NCBI RefSeq assembly: GCF_002980595.1
Contig: NZ_PVLQ01000023.1
Location: 78,502-142,501 of the forward strand
Direction: 5' to 3'
Length of the DNA: 64,000 nucleotides
DNA from: Malikia granosa
GTDB lineage: Bacteria; Pseudomonadota; Gammaproteobacteria; Burkholderiales; Burkholderiaceae_C
Part shown: piece after piece, positions 18,422-28,134 of the stretch
Position numbering within the stretch: the first letter of the stretch is position 1
Layout of the letters: the number at the start of each line of letters is the position of its first letter
Notes under the pieces: generated by a model
Database searches by the model: none
Told to the model about the DNA's origin: nothing
What the model saw: the letters and a program-made list of their open reading frames with translations, nothing else
Translations under genes and position numbers: made by a program

Positions 18422-18446
18422 GGCGAGCGTCCTTTGGATTTCGGAT

Positions 18447-19358
18447 TCACGAATCGGTCACGTTATCGGCACCAGCCGAATCCATGGTGACGACACGTTG
18501 AATGAACCGGGTCAGCATCGGTGACGGTTCAGTATCTCGACGCAGCAGATAAGTTGTCAGCATGGGTGGCGTTCCCGCCAACTGACGGGCCTTGACTCCA
18601 GGCTCTTTACTGGATGCGATATGCGCTGCACCTGCCAGACCAACCGCCAGTCCTGCGGATACCAGGGCCATCATCACGTCGAAGGTGGCAACGCGCTGGA
18701 GGATCTGCAACTCCTCGTCCCGCTTCTGCAGGATGCGGTCTATCTGGCGAGTATGCCCCTGGCATGCGGCCGGGTCGCCGAGCACCAACCGTTGCTGCAA
18801 CACCATCTCCAGCGGAATGCGCCGGTGCTCCAGCAAGGGGTGGCGCAAAGACAGCGCCACCATCAATTCGTCATCCCACGCGGGAGTCGTCACGATGCCG
18901 TCGCCTACCTCGTCCGCCATAGACAAGCCCGCGTCGTACAGGTCTTCTTGCAAGCCTCTGATCTGCTGATCCAGTGGTACCTCGAACAGGCGGATTTCTA
19001 CTTCGGGCTCTTCCTCGCGGCTACGGGCCAGCAAGGCAGGCAGCCGCGATGGCGTGATACCGTCGGACAGGGCAATGCGCAACTGGCCATGAAACCCACT
19101 GGCGGCCGATTTCGCACCATCGCGCGCTTGTTCCAGTGCCTCAAAGATACGTGGAACCCGCTCCAGAAATACTTTGCCGGCATGAGTCAGTCGAATGTTG
19201 CGTGTGGTACGGGTGAATAGCTTTGCTCCTAGTTCGTCTTCCAGATCTTTGATGGCACGGGATAGAGGTGACTGATCCATATGCAGTTTTTCTGCAGCCC
19301 GAGCAAAGTGAAGCTCCTCGGCGACCGTGAGAAAGTAGCGTAAATGTCTAAGCTCCAT
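18447..19358 (-). CDS. LysR-family regulator of the transfer region
   Basis: 303 residues from MELRHLRYFLTVAEELHFAR. An N-terminal winged helix-turn-helix (AAEKLHMDQSPLSRAIKDLE) is followed by the LysR effector-binding domain. A LysR protein at this spot is a standard part of Tn4371-type elements and is presumed to control transfer genes; the effector is unknown. A second ATG at 19373 (MENFPMEL) is possible, and a 14-bp palindrome lies between the two starts. Confidence 0.9.
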   Translation of the reverse strand: MELRHLRYFLTVAEELHFARAAEKLHMDQSPLSRAIKDLEDELGAKLFTRTTRNIRLTHAGKVFLERVPRIFEALEQARDGAKSAASGFHGQLRIALSDGITPSRLPALLARSREEEPEVEIRLFEVPLDQQIRGLQEDLYDAGLSMADEVGDGIVTTPAWDDELMVALSLRHPLLEHRRIPLEMVLQQRLVLGDPAACQGHTRQIDRILQKRDEELQILQRVATFDVMMALVSAGLAVGLAGAAHIASSKEPGVKARQLAGTPPMLTTYLLRRDTEPSPMLTRFIQRVVTMDSAGADNVTDS

Positions 19359-19372
19359 TGGAAAATTTTCCA
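19359..19372. promoter_or_regulatory. Palindrome at the LysR start
   Basis: TGGAAAATTTTCCA, a perfect 14-bp palindrome directly before the chosen LysR ATG. It could be an autoregulatory operator, or a leader hairpin if transcribed. Confidence 0.35.
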
Positions 19373-19516
19373 TTCCTGCGACACGCAAGCCCCCCCCGGA
19401 TTCTTGGGACTTTGAAGGCGGAGAATACCGGTCGTAATGCCGATGTACCAATATATCGAGCCTGTAAGTCGTTGTCGGCGAGTTAGCGACTGAGTGCGAT
19501 TACTACAAGACCCGCT

Positions 19517-19717
19517 TCATTGAACTAGTGGTACCTTGTTGACAATCGAAGATGGTCTGAATAGCACATTTGATTCCGCCATGGTTGATGGATCGATAGC
19601 AGCAATTTCGGTAAAACAGGGATTCAATATACTCGGCACTTCTTGGCTATCGCAACTTGCCGCGCCTGCCTCAAGGGCCGCTCGCAGTTCGAACAAATAC
19701 TGGCGCAGCAAGGCCAT
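19517..19717 (-). CDS. Small ORF after etfA, unrecognised
   Basis: 66 residues (MALLRQYLFELRAALEAGAA start). The ATG lies 14 bp after the etfA stop with AGGAG 7 nt upstream, so it is positioned like a translated last gene of the etf operon. No family recognised. It could instead be the 5' remnant of a longer gene cut off at the edge of the cargo. Confidence 0.3.
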   Translation of the reverse strand: MALLRQYLFELRAALEAGAASCDSQEVPSILNPCFTEIAAIDPSTMAESNVLFRPSSIVNKVPLVQ

Positions 19718-19731
19718 AGTCATGCTCCTAT

Positions 19732-20664
19732 TTAGATAATTGCTGTCATCTCCGGCACGGCGGCAAACAGGTCCGCCTCCAGCCCGTAGTCGGCCACCGA
19801 GAAGATCGGCGCCTCCGGGTCCTTGTTGATCGCCACGATCACCTTGCTGTCCTTCATGCCCGCCAGGTGCTGGATCGCGCCCGAGATGCCGCAGGCGATG
19901 TACAGCTGCGGCGCCACGATCTTGCCGGTCTGGCCGACCTGCAGGTCGTTGGGGGCGTAGCCCGCGTCCACCGCGGCGCGGCTGGCACCGATGGCGGCGC
20001 CCAGCTTGTCGGCCAGCGGGGTGATGACTTCCTTGAACTTCTCTTCGCTGCCCAGCGCCCGGCCACCCGAGACGATGATCTTGGCGGCCGTCAGCTCGGG
20101 ACGGTCGCTCTTGACGATCTCGGAACCCACGAAACTGCTCTTGCCGGAGTCGGCGACGGCGGCGACGGTCTCGACCGCTGCTGCGCCACCGGTGGCGGAC
20201 GCGGCGTCGAAGCCAGTGCCGCGCACGGTGATGACCTTGGTGGCGTCGCCCGATTGCACGGTGGCGATGGCGTTGCCGGCGTAGATGGGGCGCTCGAAGG
20301 TGTCGGGGCCGTCGACCTTGGTGATGTCGCTGATCTGCGCCACGTCGAGCTTGGCGGCCACGCGGGGGGCCACGTTCTTGCCGCCGGCGGTGGCTGGGAA
20401 CAGGATGTGGCTGTAGTTGCCCGCGATGGCCAGCACCTGGGCGGCGATGTTCTCGGCCAGGCCGTGCTTCAGGCTCGCGCCGTCGGCGTGGATGACCTTG
20501 GCGACGCCAGCGATCTGGGCGGCGGCGGCAGCGGCGGCGGCGGCGTTCTCGCCGGCGACGAGCACGTGCACGTCACCGACGCAGGCCTTGGCGGCCGTGA
20601 CGGTGTTGAGGGTGGCGCTCTTGATGCTTGCGTTGTCGTGATCTGCAATAACGAGTGCGGTCAT
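19732..20664 (-). CDS. etfA: Electron transfer flavoprotein alpha subunit
   Basis: 310 residues. With EtfB it accepts electrons from acyl-CoA dehydrogenases and passes them to the quinone pool through ETF-quinone oxidoreductase. The C-terminal FAD-binding segments [35 protein letters not shown] and [19 protein letters not shown] are intact. AAAGGA precedes the ATG. Having its own ETF makes the cargo cassette less dependent on host electron carriers. Confidence 0.96.
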   Translation of the reverse strand: MTALVIADHDNASIKSATLNTVTAAKACVGDVHVLVAGENAAAAAAAAAQIAGVAKVIHADGASLKHGLAENIAAQVLAIAGNYSHILFPATAGGKNVAPRVAAKLDVAQISDITKVDGPDTFERPIYAGNAIATVQSGDATKVITVRGTGFDAASATGGAAAVETVAAVADSGKSSFVGSEIVKSDRPELTAAKIIVSGGRALGSEEKFKEVITPLADKLGAAIGASRAAVDAGYAPNDLQVGQTGKIVAPQLYIACGISGAIQHLAGMKDSKVIVAINKDPEAPIFSVADYGLEADLFAAVPEMTAII

Positions 20665-20698
20665 GGCTGGTGTCCTTTCGATGTTGTTGTGATGAGCC

Positions 20699-21448
20699 TT
20701 AGATGACCTTGGCTTCGTTCTTGAGCTTGTCAATGAGGGTGGCCGCGTCGGGCACCTTGACTCCGGCGCCGCGCTTGGGCGGCTCGCTGACCTTCAGCGT
20801 CTTGATGCGGGGTGCCACGTCCACGCCCAGTTCCTCGGGCTTGAAGGTGTCCAGCTGTTTCTTCTTGGCCTTCATGATGTTGGGCAGCGTGACGTAGCGC
20901 GGCTCGTTCAGGCGCAGGTCGGTGGTGATGACCGCAGGTATGTTCAGCGCCAGGGTTTCGAGGCCGCCGTCCACTTCGCGGGTCACGTTCACCTTGTCGC
21001 CAGCGATCTCGACCTTGGAGGCGAAGGTGGCTTGCGGCAGGTCGGCCAGCGCCGCCAGCATCTGACCCGTCTGGTTGCAGTCGTCGTCGATGGCCTGCTT
21101 GCCCAGGATCACGAGGCCGGGCTGTTCCTTTTCGATCAGAGCCTTGAGCAGCTTGGCCACGGCCAGCGGCTGCAGTTCTTCATTGGTCTCGACCAGGATG
21201 CCGCGGTCGGCGCCGATGGCCATGGCAGTGCGCAGCGTTTCCTGGCACTGGGCCACGCCGCAGGAGACGGCGATCACTTCGGTGACCACGCCTTTTTCTT
21301 TCAGGCGCACGGCTTCCTCAACAGCAATCTCGTCGAAGGGGTTCATGCTCATCTTGACGTTGGCGATGTCCACGCCGCTGCCGTCGGACTTCACACGCAC
21401 CTTGACGTTGTAGTCCACCACGCGTTTTACGGATACGAGAATTTTCAT
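20699..21448 (-). CDS. etfB: Electron transfer flavoprotein beta subunit
   Basis: 249 residues, standard EtfB length, starting [20 protein letters not shown]. The AMP-binding and signature region [20 protein letters not shown] and [13 protein letters not shown] are present. Lies 34 bp upstream of etfA in the same operon. Forms the EtfAB heterodimer serving the two acyl-CoA dehydrogenases of the cargo. Confidence 0.96.
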   Translation of the reverse strand: MKILVSVKRVVDYNVKVRVKSDGSGVDIANVKMSMNPFDEIAVEEAVRLKEKGVVTEVIAVSCGVAQCQETLRTAMAIGADRGILVETNEELQPLAVAKLLKALIEKEQPGLVILGKQAIDDDCNQTGQMLAALADLPQATFASKVEIAGDKVNVTREVDGGLETLALNIPAVITTDLRLNEPRYVTLPNIMKAKKKQLDTFKPEELGVDVAPRIKTLKVSEPPKRGAGVKVPDAATLIDKLKNEAKVI

Positions 21449-21469
21449 GAGAGGATTTCCTATTGAGGT

Positions 21470-21940
21470 TCAGGCCACCGAGGGCATGGCCTGGAGCTCG
21501 CTTGCTGCGCGCTGCGCACGCGAAGTGATCATCACCGTTGCCTCGCCCTCGATGACTACGGTGTCCTTGACTCGGCAGACCGTGGACAGCACTGCCCGTG
21601 CCTTGGCCACCTCCACCGACAGTACGGTGACCGCGGCATGAACGGTGTCGCCCGGTTTGACAGGCACCTTGAAGCGCAATTGCTGCCCCAGATAGACCGT
21701 ACCTGGCCCCGGCAGCCGGTTTGCGACCGCTGCAGAAATCACGCTGGCCGTCAGAAAGCCGTGCGCGATGCGTGCGCCAAATCGCGTCGTGGCCGCGAAC
21801 TCTTCGTTGAGATGTACCGCATTGGTATCGCCGGAGACGCCAGCAAACATCACGATGTCCGCTTCGGTAATGGTCTTCGAGAAGCAGGCGTTCATGCCCG
21901 GCTGCAGATCCTCGACGTCGTAGCCATTCAGGTCGTTCAT
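21470..21940 (-). CDS. MaoC-family (R)-enoyl-CoA hydratase
   Basis: 156 residues, a single hot-dog fold. The catalytic Asp38 and His43 in GDTNAVHLNEEFA have the spacing of PhaJ-type (R)-specific enoyl-CoA hydratases, followed by RIAHGFLTAS. It hydrates a trans-2-enoyl-CoA to the (R)-3-hydroxyacyl-CoA. The cassette also has a crotonase-type hydratase (33250-34035), so this one may handle a different step or stereochemistry. Confidence 0.85.
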   Translation of the reverse strand: MNDLNGYDVEDLQPGMNACFSKTITEADIVMFAGVSGDTNAVHLNEEFAATTRFGARIAHGFLTASVISAAVANRLPGPGTVYLGQQLRFKVPVKPGDTVHAAVTVLSVEVAKARAVLSTVCRVKDTVVIEGEATVMITSRAQRAASELQAMPSVA

Positions 21941-21952
21941 CGTCTATATCTC

Positions 21953-23737
21953 TCAGAGCTGGTCGTCCGACAATGCCAACGTGCTGGCCGCGCCATGGAC
22001 CACGATGTCGCGCAGCGCGGAGGCCTCCACCAGGATGTGCGTCGCATAGTGGCTGGCCGTGATGCGCTTGGCCCGCAGAAAGCCCGCATCGCTGGAATCC
22101 GCCGCCAACTGCGCCGTGGCGGCTTCGGCCATGCGCGCCGACAGCCAGCCACCGATCACGGTGCCCGCCAATCGCAGGAAAGGCACCGCCCCCGCGGCGC
22201 AGTCCTGCGGCTGCGCGTCACTGTGGGCCAGCTGCCAGTCAGCCCCGTCCTCCAGAGCCCGAACTGCTCTCATCAACGCGTCGCCGATGGACGAGAGCTC
22301 CGGGTCGCGCGCATCCATCAACTGGCGCGCATCGCTGTCGATACGTGTCAACAAGCCCTTCAGCGTGCGTCCCCCCTCGCGTGCCAGCTTGCGGCCGATC
22401 AGGTCGTTGGCCTGGATGCCGGTGGTACCTTCATAGATCGTCGTGATGCGGGCATCGCGGAAGTACTGCGCGGCCCCGGTTTCCTCGATATAGCCCATGC
22501 CGCCATGAATCTGCAGGCCATCGGAGGTGATGCCCTGTGCGCTGTCGGTGCACCAGCCTTTGACCACAGGCGTCAGCAGGCCAACCAGGGCCTGTGCCTG
22601 CGCGCGCTCCTGCGCATCGGGGTGTCCGGCGACGCGGTCCATCTGGCCGGCACAGAAATAGGCCAGCGCGCGCATGGCCTCGGTGCGCGCCTTCATGTCC
22701 ATCAGCATGCGCCGCACGTCGGGGTGGCCAGCGATGGTGCTGCTGCCGGCCAGCGCCGGCTTGCCCTGCACGCGCTCGAGCGCATAGGCCCGGGCATGCT
22801 GGTAGGCACGCTCGGAAACGCCCACGCCCTCCAGCCCGACGTTCAGCCGTGCGTGGTTCATCATGGTGAACATGCACGCCAGCCCCTGGTGCGGCTCGCC
22901 GACGAGATAACCGATCGCGCCCCCGTTGTCGCCGAAAGTCATAGAGGCCGTGGGGCTGCCGTGGATGCCCAGCTTGTGCTCGATCGAGGTGCAGGCCAGG
23001 TCGTTGCGTTCGCCCAGGGAGCCGTCGTCATTGACCAGGAACTTCGGGCACAGAAACAGCGAGATGCCTTTCACGCCCGGCGGCGCATCGGGCAGCCGGG
23101 CAAGCACCAAGTGCACGATGTTCTCGGTCATGTCGTGCTCGCCCCAGGTGATGAAGATCTTGTTGCCGCTGATGCGGTAGTGATCCCCCTCGGGCACGGC
23201 GCGGCTGCGCAGCGCGGCCAGATCGGATCCGGCCTGCGGCTCGGTGAGATTCATGGTGCCGGTCCAGCGGCCGGCGACCATGGGCTCCAGAAAGCGCTGC
23301 TTGAGCGCCTCGCTGCCGTGGTGGGCAATCGCCTCCACGGCACCGAGCGTGAGCATCTGGCACAGGCTGAAGGCCAGGTTGGACGATTTCCACATCTCCA
23401 GCACGGCGGTGGACACCAGCGTGGGCAGTCCTTGACCGCCCCACTCTGTGGAGGCCGGCATTCCAATCCAGCCGTTCTCGCAGAAGCTGGACCAGGCCTC
23501 GCGAAAGCCATCGGCGGGCGTGACCTCGCCATCGTGCCAGCGCGCGCCCTGCACATCGCCCGTACGGTTGAGTGAATCCAGCACGCCGGCGGCATAGTGG
23601 GCTGCCTCCTGCAGGATGGCCTCGACCAGGTCGGGTGTGGTCTCTTCATGGCCGGGCTGGGCGCAGATCGCTTCCAGGCCTCCGACTTCCTTCATCGTGA
23701 ACAGCATGTCGCGCAAGGGCGCGGTATAGACAGACAT
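21953..23737 (-). CDS. Large acyl-CoA dehydrogenase (DmdC/FadE5-like)
   Basis: 594 residues, longer than the usual 380-400, with a C-terminal extension after the core as in DmdC- and FadE5-type enzymes. The flavin/substrate segment MNLTEPQAGSDLAALRSRA, the active-site IYEGTTGIQANDL with Glu436, and GLQIHGGMGYIEETGAAQYF are intact. It introduces the alpha,beta double bond in an acyl-CoA, reducing ETF. Sits between the importer and the MaoC gene, 12 bp from the latter. Substrate not predictable from sequence. Confidence 0.9.
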   Translation of the reverse strand: MSVYTAPLRDMLFTMKEVGGLEAICAQPGHEETTPDLVEAILQEAAHYAAGVLDSLNRTGDVQGARWHDGEVTPADGFREAWSSFCENGWIGMPASTEWGGQGLPTLVSTAVLEMWKSSNLAFSLCQMLTLGAVEAIAHHGSEALKQRFLEPMVAGRWTGTMNLTEPQAGSDLAALRSRAVPEGDHYRISGNKIFITWGEHDMTENIVHLVLARLPDAPPGVKGISLFLCPKFLVNDDGSLGERNDLACTSIEHKLGIHGSPTASMTFGDNGGAIGYLVGEPHQGLACMFTMMNHARLNVGLEGVGVSERAYQHARAYALERVQGKPALAGSSTIAGHPDVRRMLMDMKARTEAMRALAYFCAGQMDRVAGHPDAQERAQAQALVGLLTPVVKGWCTDSAQGITSDGLQIHGGMGYIEETGAAQYFRDARITTIYEGTTGIQANDLIGRKLAREGGRTLKGLLTRIDSDARQLMDARDPELSSIGDALMRAVRALEDGADWQLAHSDAQPQDCAAGAVPFLRLAGTVIGGWLSARMAEAATAQLAADSSDAGFLRAKRITASHYATHILVEASALRDIVVHGAASTLALSDDQL

Positions 23738-23761
23738 GGCGGACTCCTTTGATGGTAGCGA

Positions 23762-25129
23762 TCAAGCGTTTTGCGGTGTCGGCTGCAACGGGCGCAGTTC
23801 TGGCACGGCCTCTTGCGGAGTCGCCGACGTCGGGCCGCCGTACTTGATAAACGCCAGGGCGATTGCGCCGAGGACTCCGAAACCGCCGATCACCAGGAAG
23901 TTCTGTTCCAGCGGTAGTTCCAGTGCGACGATCTGGCCGATCAGCAGAGGCGCCGCAATAGCACCCAGGCGCCCTACGCCGGAGGCCATGCCGATACCGG
24001 TCGAGCGGATGGACATCGGGTAGAACTGCCCGCAGAAGGCATAGGCCACCAGTTGCGCACCAGTGGTGCAGGCGCCGACCGCGCCAATGATCAGATAGCG
24101 CACCTCGGTCAAGGTCTGGAACGTCATCAGGTACAGCAGCACGCCGCCCAGCGCATACATCGCCACCAGCACCCACTTGATGTTGAACTTGTCGGCGAGC
24201 CACCCGCCGCACACGGCACCGATGATCGCGCCAACATTCAGCGCGATCACGAAGCTGAGGGCAGACCCCAGGCTGTAGCCAGCCATCGCCATCAGCTTGG
24301 TCAGCCAGCTACTGAGCGCATAGACCATGAACAGACCCGAGAAGAAGGCGACCCAGAACAGCGCCGTGCTCAGGCCCCGCCCGTCCTGGAAAAGGCGGGT
24401 AACCGGTGCACCTGCCATGCGGTCAGCTGCCGGCACGAAGAACTGGGCGTCCGCCGGGTGCTTGCCGCCCGGCTGGAGATGGCGTGCCACTTCGGCTAGC
24501 TCACCATTGCGACGCTGAGCGATCAGGTAGGTCATGGACTCCGGCACCAACTTCAGGATGAACGGAACTAGCAGCACGGGCACCCCCGCCGCGATGAACA
24601 CGGCCTGCCAGCCATACTCGCCGATCAGTTGCTTGCCCAGCACCGCAGCCAGGATGCCGCCCAGTGCGTAGCCCGAAGTCATCAGTGCCGTCATCAGGCT
24701 GCGGATCTTCTTGGGCGAATACTCGACCATCTGTGCCACGATGACCGGGAGCACGCCACCAATCCCCAAGCCAGCAATGAAGCGCACCACGCTGAAGCTG
24801 ATGGGGTCCTTGGTGAATCCGGCGGCCGCAGTGAACACACTGAACAGCATGACACCAATGGAGAGGGCCCAGCGACGACCAATCCGGTCGGACAGCGTGC
24901 CCAGAACCATAGCACCGAACATCATGCCAAACAGCGCCGAACTGGCCATGAAACCGGCAGTCGATGCGTTCACGCCCATCTGCTGCATGATGGACGGCAG
25001 GGCGATGCCCACCACGGCGATGTCATAGCCGTCAATGATGAGAATCAACAGGCACCATAGAAGCACCTTGGCATGAAAGCGGTTGAAGCGAGCGTCGTCG
25101 GCGAGCTTCTGCATGTCGATTTGGCACAC
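23762..25129 (-). CDS. MFS importer, aromatic acid:H+ symporter type
   Basis: 455 residues, twelve predicted spans. The first helix carries the DGYD motif (IIDGYDIAVVGIALPSIMQQ) and the loop after helix 2 reads LGTLSDRIGRRWAL, as in the AAHS branch that imports aromatic and related carboxylates. Start: GTG at 25129 with AAGGAG 8 nt upstream; an ATG at 25114 lacks a ribosome site. First gene of the operon, probably importing the acid that the acyl-CoA ligase activates. Confidence 0.85.
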   Translation of the reverse strand: MCQIDMQKLADDARFNRFHAKVLLWCLLILIIDGYDIAVVGIALPSIMQQMGVNASTAGFMASSALFGMMFGAMVLGTLSDRIGRRWALSIGVMLFSVFTAAAGFTKDPISFSVVRFIAGLGIGGVLPVIVAQMVEYSPKKIRSLMTALMTSGYALGGILAAVLGKQLIGEYGWQAVFIAAGVPVLLVPFILKLVPESMTYLIAQRRNGELAEVARHLQPGGKHPADAQFFVPAADRMAGAPVTRLFQDGRGLSTALFWVAFFSGLFMVYALSSWLTKLMAMAGYSLGSALSFVIALNVGAIIGAVCGGWLADKFNIKWVLVAMYALGGVLLYLMTFQTLTEVRYLIIGAVGACTTGAQLVAYAFCGQFYPMSIRSTGIGMASGVGRLGAIAAPLLIGQIVALELPLEQNFLVIGGFGVLGAIALAFIKYGGPTSATPQEAVPELRPLQPTPQNA

Positions 25130-25484
25130 GTGTTTGTCTCCTTTGAACTTGGCTCCGGATCGTGGGGACGGCGGTCATCGCCGCACCGCTACATATCGTC
25201 CAGCGCACGCAAGGAATCGTAGGTGCCGGTGCAGCAATCCGCGATGACGAAGCGCCCCGATCGAATGACAAACGGCCCCTTTCTGAGGGCCCCGTCAAGT
25301 GCGCCAAGAGGTCAAGCGTCAAGCAAAATTGAGATGAACCCTGTCGAGCATCTGTGAAAGGTGCCACTTCAAGACCAGTTTGAATCACACCGGCTTCGCA
25401 AACAAGGTGTTCAAAGGACCGAAGGCCATACACGGCGCGCTGGTGCAAATACCCATTGCTCTCGAAACACCCCCCCACAAAGAA
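25130..25484. other. Intergenic region upstream of the importer operon
   Basis: About 355 bp with no credible gene. It must hold the promoter of the MFS-acyl-CoA dehydrogenase-MaoC-EtfBA operon, but no clear -35/-10 pair or operator was picked out. Confidence 0.4.
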
Positions 25485-25501
25485 CCCAGTCAATGACTGG
25501 G
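25485..25501 (-). terminator. Terminator after the MBL-fold gene
   Basis: Perfect 17-bp palindrome CCCAGTCA-T-TGACTGGG on the minus strand, followed by TTCTTTG, 43 bp after the MBL-fold stop. It separates that gene from the importer operon. Confidence 0.55.
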
Positions 25502-25544
25502 CTTGATTGGGTTGCTTCTACATCCTTGAGGGCAAATTAGCGCA

Positions 25545-26594
25545 TCAGGCGAGCCGATAGCGCATGGCGCCGTCTTCATCCTCTGCAGACACGATTTCCC
25601 CACGCTGGTCGAGATAGTTCAGGTGGGCGAGTGTCTCTCCGGTCGCGAGGTTGAGGTGCATTTGCTCCGCAACAGTGGACGAACGGTACAAGACGCGAAC
25701 TAGGTCGATGACCCTTAAAGGCTGCGCAAGTTGTTGCCTGACACGGTCTGTGCCTTTCACGGCGCTCGCACGTAGTTGCTCCAACCGTAGGTGCAGGCCA
25801 TAGAAAGGTTCGTTGTGGGCAGGCAGAACCAAGACGCTCCCAGGTACGCGTTGCAGCAATCGGTCGATGGAGTCGAGCCAGCCCTGCAAAGGATTAGCAT
25901 GCGGCTCGGTGGCGTACACGGAGGTATTGGAACTGATCCTGGGAAGAACCTGATCTCCCGATATCAGCAAATCCAGTTCGCGCGAGTAAAAGCACGCGTG
26001 CTCGGGAGAATGTCCTGTGCCAACAATGACCTCCCATTCCTGATTCCCGATCCGCAACATCTGACCATCCGTGAGCCGTACAAAGCTGTCAGGCAAAGGA
26101 TGAATCATTTTGCCGAAGTCACCAAACCGAGTGCGATACTCATCGACCTCGGTGTCGCTCCATCCGGCTCTCCGGTAGAAGCGAACACCATCGACTGGCG
26201 CTTCCCGCCCTGAATCGGCAAGCATCACCCGACAGCTTAAATACTCGTCTCGTGTCATCCACAGCGCGCATTCGAAGCGACGTGTCAACCATCCCGCCAT
26301 GCCCACGTGATCCGGGTGCATGTGCGTCGCCATTACACGGGAGACAGGACGGCCTGCTAGCGGCCCCTGAGGAGCGAACAAGGCGAACCATGCGTTCATT
26401 ACGTCCACGCTACGAATTCCGGTGTCCACGACCGCCCAACCAGAACCATCGCTCAATACCCAGAGGTTGATGTGATCCAGGGAAAACGGCAGCGGCATGC
26501 GTAGCCACAGCACACCTGGCTTGATTTCAATGGCTTGACCAGGCAGCGGGAGATGAGAGAACGGATACGAGAGTGCCGGGGCTGCGTCGGTCAT
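25545..26594 (-). CDS. MBL-fold metallohydrolase
   Basis: 349 residues. The metal-binding motif H91-M-H-P-D-H96 (HMHPDHVG), then VGTGHSPEHACFYS and LISGDQVLP, give the zinc ligand set of the metallo-beta-lactamase fold. MBL-fold enzymes often accompany beta-oxidation genes and may hydrolyse a CoA thioester or lactone (inference). ATG 26594 is chosen over an upstream TTG; neither has a strong ribosome site. Monocistronic, ended by a palindromic terminator. Confidence 0.85.
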   Translation of the reverse strand: MTDAAPALSYPFSHLPLPGQAIEIKPGVLWLRMPLPFSLDHINLWVLSDGSGWAVVDTGIRSVDVMNAWFALFAPQGPLAGRPVSRVMATHMHPDHVGMAGWLTRRFECALWMTRDEYLSCRVMLADSGREAPVDGVRFYRRAGWSDTEVDEYRTRFGDFGKMIHPLPDSFVRLTDGQMLRIGNQEWEVIVGTGHSPEHACFYSRELDLLISGDQVLPRISSNTSVYATEPHANPLQGWLDSIDRLLQRVPGSVLVLPAHNEPFYGLHLRLEQLRASAVKGTDRVRQQLAQPLRVIDLVRVLYRSSTVAEQMHLNLATGETLAHLNYLDQRGEIVSAEDEDGAMRYRLA

Positions 26595-26899
26595 GATGCT
26601 TGGTTTACATTCTGGCAATGCCGCTTCAATGGTGCACAGCCATCACTCTTATGCTGTGCGAGTTCATTTTTAGCTTAAGGTCAGCACTGACAAGTGACAA
26701 TGACGAATGACCTCGATAGGCTGACGGAAAACGTCTGCGTCCTGGCGCAGCCAGTCACTGCGCTGCCGTCGGTGCAACCCCCAACGGCGGTCAACAGTCT
26801 CTTGAGCGCACAAGAGCCTCGCCCGAAGCAGGCCACGGCCCCGGTAGCCATGAAGGCGCCGATCTCCTCGGCGGCCAAGCTGAAATTGGTCGGATACCT
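26595..26899. other. Intergenic region between the MBL-fold and AraC genes
   Basis: About 305 bp. Short open frames exist on both strands (for example MAAEEIGAFMATGAVACFGR on the minus strand), but none has a ribosome site or recognisable family. It may contain a fragment of a lost gene. Confidence 0.3.
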
Positions 26900-27940
26900 C
26901 TATGTAAGGTACTGCTTGGTGCGCGAGCGGGCACGGTAGGCTCCCGGCGCGCTGCCGGTCCAGACCTTGAAGGCGCGTTGGAAGGCGGTGCTGTCGGTGA
27001 AGCCCAGGTCAGCGGCGATGGCGGCGAGCGAGGCTTCGCTGCTGGTCAGGCGTACGATCGCCATGTCGCGCCGCAGTTGGTCCTTTAGCGCCTGGAAAGA
27101 AGTGCCCTCGGAGGCCAAGTGCCTCTGCAACGCACTCACCGACATGTGCAGGCGCTGCGCAGTGATGGCCAGATCAGGCCATTCGGGACTGGCCCGCTGC
27201 AGCACCATGCGGACCCGCGCGCTGGCGCTGCGCTCGTTCAGGTACGGCCCCACCACGTTGCCTGGCGTGGCGCGCAGGAAGGACTGCAGCGCGTCCCGAT
27301 CGCGCCGCACCGGCTGTTTGAAGGCATCGGCGTCGAACCAGGCGGCCGTGCGCGGCTGCCCAAAGCACAACGTGCCGGAAAAGATGCGTTGGTAGTTCTG
27401 CGCGTGAGGTGGCGGCGCAAAGTTGAAGTCGAAGCGCTGCGGCACCAGTCGGCCGCCGTGCAGCCATACCAGCAGTCGCCAGAACACGCGCAGCAGATGT
27501 GCGTGCAGGAAGTCGGCATGCGCGCCCGGGCCGCCACGCATATCGAGCGCGACACCCGTCAGCCTGCCCTCAGTCACGGGGACTAGCGCCACATCGTCCT
27601 GCAGCAAAGCAAAGGATTCACCCAGGCGGCGCAGGGCGAACGACAATGAGTGGGCAGTGAACGCACTGCGCACCATCAGTGCGAAGCTGCCCGGGCGCAT
27701 CGGCCGCCCATGCAGGTAGCCCAGGCACTCGTCGTTCAGGCTGTCCTTGACGGCGATGAACAGCGCGTTGAACTGCTCCACGGTCACGCGCGACTCCTCC
27801 AACTCCAGCAGCGATTCACTGATGCCCGCGCGCCCCAGCACACCTACCAGCCATTCTGGCGTGGCCAGCCCCTTGCCGCGCGCACCGTCCAGCAGGCCAT
27901 GCACGGCAAAGATGGGAGCGGTTAAGACGGGTTCCAGCAT
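26900..27940 (-). CDS. AraC-family regulator with ligand-binding domain
   Basis: 346 residues. An N-terminal domain of the OruR/ArgR type (about 20-210) and a C-terminal double helix-turn-helix (MSVSALQRHLASEGTSFQAL and AAIAADLGFTDSTAFQRAFK). Transcribed divergently from the plus-strand catabolic operon with 194 bp between them, so it is the likely regulator of the cassette. Effector presumably the imported acid or its CoA ester (inference). Confidence 0.9.
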   Translation of the reverse strand: MLEPVLTAPIFAVHGLLDGARGKGLATPEWLVGVLGRAGISESLLELEESRVTVEQFNALFIAVKDSLNDECLGYLHGRPMRPGSFALMVRSAFTAHSLSFALRRLGESFALLQDDVALVPVTEGRLTGVALDMRGGPGAHADFLHAHLLRVFWRLLVWLHGGRLVPQRFDFNFAPPPHAQNYQRIFSGTLCFGQPRTAAWFDADAFKQPVRRDRDALQSFLRATPGNVVGPYLNERSASARVRMVLQRASPEWPDLAITAQRLHMSVSALQRHLASEGTSFQALKDQLRRDMAIVRLTSSEASLAAIAADLGFTDSTAFQRAFKVWTGSAPGAYRARSRTKQYLT

Positions 27941-28134
27941 GGCGTGTGATTCTAAGGGGCCAACGCCGGTCGCATAGGCCGAAAGAAGTTAATTGTCAGT
28001 TGATTGAGGTAATCCGCCATCGCCCTTGCAGGGGCCAATTACTACGATTGTGTCATCCCCAAAACATTTCGGCAGTGGCACTGCGCGGAACGTCCGATGC
28101 GGGGACAGAAGCCAACATATAAGGAGACGCTCTC
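27941..28134. promoter_or_regulatory. Divergent promoter region of AraC and the plus-strand operon
   Basis: 194 bp containing an AT-rich stretch (about 27986-28060) and an AAGGAG ribosome site 9 nt before the acyl-CoA dehydrogenase ATG. No direct-repeat AraC half-sites were identified with confidence. Confidence 0.45.

Noticed and set aside
21638..23575. 645-residue plus-strand frame opposite the large acyl-CoA dehydrogenase
   Set aside because: Shadow of a conserved dehydrogenase with intact active site on the minus strand.
26694..26939. Plus-strand frame between the MBL-fold and AraC genes
   Set aside because: No recognisable domain; overlaps the AraC 3' end.
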